From positions 15,068 to 79,067 of the forward strand of contig NZ_BAAAPN010000028.1 of the NCBI RefSeq assembly GCF_039531165.1: 64,000 bases of DNA. The letters are read 5' to 3'. This DNA is from Nostocoides_A vanveenii. Lineage in GTDB: Bacteria; Actinomycetota; Actinomycetes; Actinomycetales; Dermatophilaceae. Positions 62,818-64,000 of the stretch are shown here, in pieces (positions within the stretch are counted from its first letter, which is position 1; each line of letters begins with the position of its first letter). A program made the position numbers and the translations under genes. The notes beneath the pieces were generated by a model that worked only from the letters and a program-made list of their open reading frames with translations, was not told the origin of the DNA and did not search any database.

Positions 62818-63777
62818 TCAGTCGGTGAGAACGATCTCGACCGGCCAACCCGGGTCGCAGTTGCCGAGCCGTGGCTCGGCCACCCGCGTGCTCCCCACAT
62901 CCGCTGCCCCGACGGGCCGCAGCGGGAAGCCGGCGGCCGCTAGCGCCTCGCACGCCCTCGCGCCGACGGGCAGGTGTACGCGCAGCGGGATGCTCAACTC
63001 GTCTACGCCCGCCGGGGTGGGCACCCACACCGGAACGACGTCGGGGGCGTCGGGCAGGTCCAAGGCCCGGCGCACGCGGGCGGCGATCCGCCGGCCCTGA
63101 CCGTCGCGGTCGGCTGCCGCGGGGGCACCCGTTATCGCCGGCTCGCCCGGCGCCCGGGCCGGACGGCGGGCGGCGAGGTTGGCGGCATACGGCTCGATGC
63201 GGGACTCCCACAGCGCTGCCGTGGCAGCGGTCAGTTCCTGTGGCGACCCGTCATTGGTCAGCAGCACATCCGCGGCCGCCCGTCGCTGTTCATCGCTGGC
63301 TTGCACCCGGATGCGCGCCCGGGCATCGTCCTCGGCCAGCCCGCGCTGCTCGACCAGGCGCCGAACCCTGGTCTCGGAATCGGTCAGCACCACCATGACC
63401 AGGTGGTAGTCGGCCGACATCCGCTTCTCGACGAGCAAGGGCATGTCGTGGACGGCGATACCGTCCGGCGGTGCGGCGGCGAACTGACGGGCCGCTTCGG
63501 CCCAGATCAGCGGGTGGGTGATCGCCTCCAGCCGGGCGAGTTCGCCGGGGTCGGCGAAGACCCGCGCCGCCAGCGCCGCCCGGTCCAGCGAGCCGTCGGG
63601 CGCCGCCACCTCCTCGCCGAAGGCCGCGAGGACCGCGTCCAGGCCCGGCCCGCCGGGAGCGAGCACGCCCCGGGCGATCGCATCGGCGTCGACGATGGTC
63701 GCCCCCCGCTCGGCGCAGGCCCGCGCGACCGTCGATTTGCCGCTGCCGATGCCCCCTGACAAGCCAATACGCAACAC
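62818..63777 (-). CDS. coaE: Dephospho-CoA kinase with a C-terminal extension
   Basis: Last step of CoA synthesis; 319 residues, where the kinase alone is about 200. P-loop GLSGGIGSGKST is at residues 5-16, then DADAIARGVL and the lid near RIRVQASDEQRRA. The last ~110 residues are not the clear GrpB-like domain of mycobacterial CoaE. The GTG start has TAGGGT 7 bases upstream (leaderless). Confidence 0.94.
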   Translation of the reverse strand: MLRIGLSGGIGSGKSTVARACAERGATIVDADAIARGVLAPGGPGLDAVLAAFGEEVAAPDGSLDRAALAARVFADPGELARLEAITHPLIWAEAARQFAAAPPDGIAVHDMPLLVEKRMSADYHLVMVVLTDSETRVRRLVEQRGLAEDDARARIRVQASDEQRRAAADVLLTNDGSPQELTAATAALWESRIEPYAANLAARRPARAPGEPAITGAPAAADRDGQGRRIAARVRRALDLPDAPDVVPVWVPTPAGVDELSIPLRVHLPVGARACEALAAAGFPLRPVGAADVGSTRVAEPRLGNCDPGWPVEIVLTD

Positions 63778-63790
63778 GGGTCACACCCTA
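63778..63790 (-). promoter_or_regulatory. Leaderless -10 for coaE
   Basis: On the minus strand TAGGGT, 7 bases, GTG. Confidence 0.5.
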
Positions 63791-64000
63791 ACGACGCGCC
63801 GGGAACTAGCGTTGCGGGCGTGTCCTTTGGCACACTTCCGAGGTCAACACCCCCTTGCCTGCCGGTGGTCCGCGCGCCAAGCCCCCGTCGCCAACCGACT
63901 TAGAGGTTGCACGGATAGGTGCGGATGTTGCGTTTGGGGTGCGTGTTGCTGAAGGGGTGCAGGCACGGACGCGAGTAGGAGAGGAGGTGTCAAAGCCAAT
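63791..64000 (+). other. Right-edge intergenic region with a possible gene start
   Basis: Nothing clear is seen in the first ~190 bases. At the edge AGGAG (63977-63981) lies 5 bases before a GTG at 63987 (VSKP), so a rightward gene may begin here. Only four codons are visible. Confidence 0.3.

Overview
The window is a stretch of a high-GC actinobacterial chromosome. RbpA, WhiA, OpcA, a mycothiol-dependent maleylpyruvate isomerase-type protein, the SufR-BDC-Rieske-S-U-T operon and many leaderless GTG starts all say Actinobacteria. Gene order and codon habits suggest Micrococcales, perhaps near Intrasporangiaceae; that placement is inference, not proof. The sequence is almost all core chromosome. 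There is no prophage, insertion sequence, CRISPR array, rRNA or tRNA that I can see.

Layout. 1-11 kb: a partial ferredoxin nitrite/sulfite reductase, an ABC-F ATPase, a zinc metallopeptidase, an acVLRF1-type release factor, and the Fe-S assembly operon read leftward from sufR. 11-20 kb: a lipoprotein sugar dehydrogenase, an ABC exporter pair, a membrane-anchored sulfite-oxidase-like protein, an unknown protein, a DEAD-box helicase and pgi. 20-30 kb: heme A and heme O synthases facing each other, then the pentose phosphate operon tkt-tal-zwf-opcA-pgl. 30-40 kb: rbpA, secG, tpiA-pgk-gap, whiA-yvcK-rapZ and uvrC, all leftward, with one rightward broken deacetylase gene wedged between rapZ and uvrC. 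40-46 kb: a branched-chain amino acid type ABC transporter (livKHMGF). 46-58 kb: a hemolysin III protein, uvrA, two small enzymes, a fused toxin-antitoxin remnant, an exporter, terC under a manganese riboswitch, a cell-wall-binding deacetylase and uvrB. 58-64 kb: two secreted proteins, a SpoU methyltransferase, a tocopherol-cyclase-like protein, menC and coaE.

Together the middle of the window is central carbon metabolism: lower glycolysis and the oxidative and non-oxidative pentose phosphate branches, with the Fe-S and heme A routes that feed respiration. All three nucleotide excision repair genes (uvrA, uvrB, uvrC) are scattered here, and each has the same DNA-damage promoter pattern (RecA-NDp/PafBC type).

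The more unusual content lies in small things: an in-frame fusion of a VapB/Phd-type antitoxin start to a PIN toxin lacking its first catalytic Asp, placed right after a perfect 26-bp palindrome; remnants of a Uma2 nuclease and of an MmcQ/YjbR gene; a 22-bp tandem repeat; a frameshifted lipoprotein deacetylase; and a heptamer, GTATGCC, that is strongly over-represented on both strands and appears to override codon choice. I found no convincing large undescribed system.
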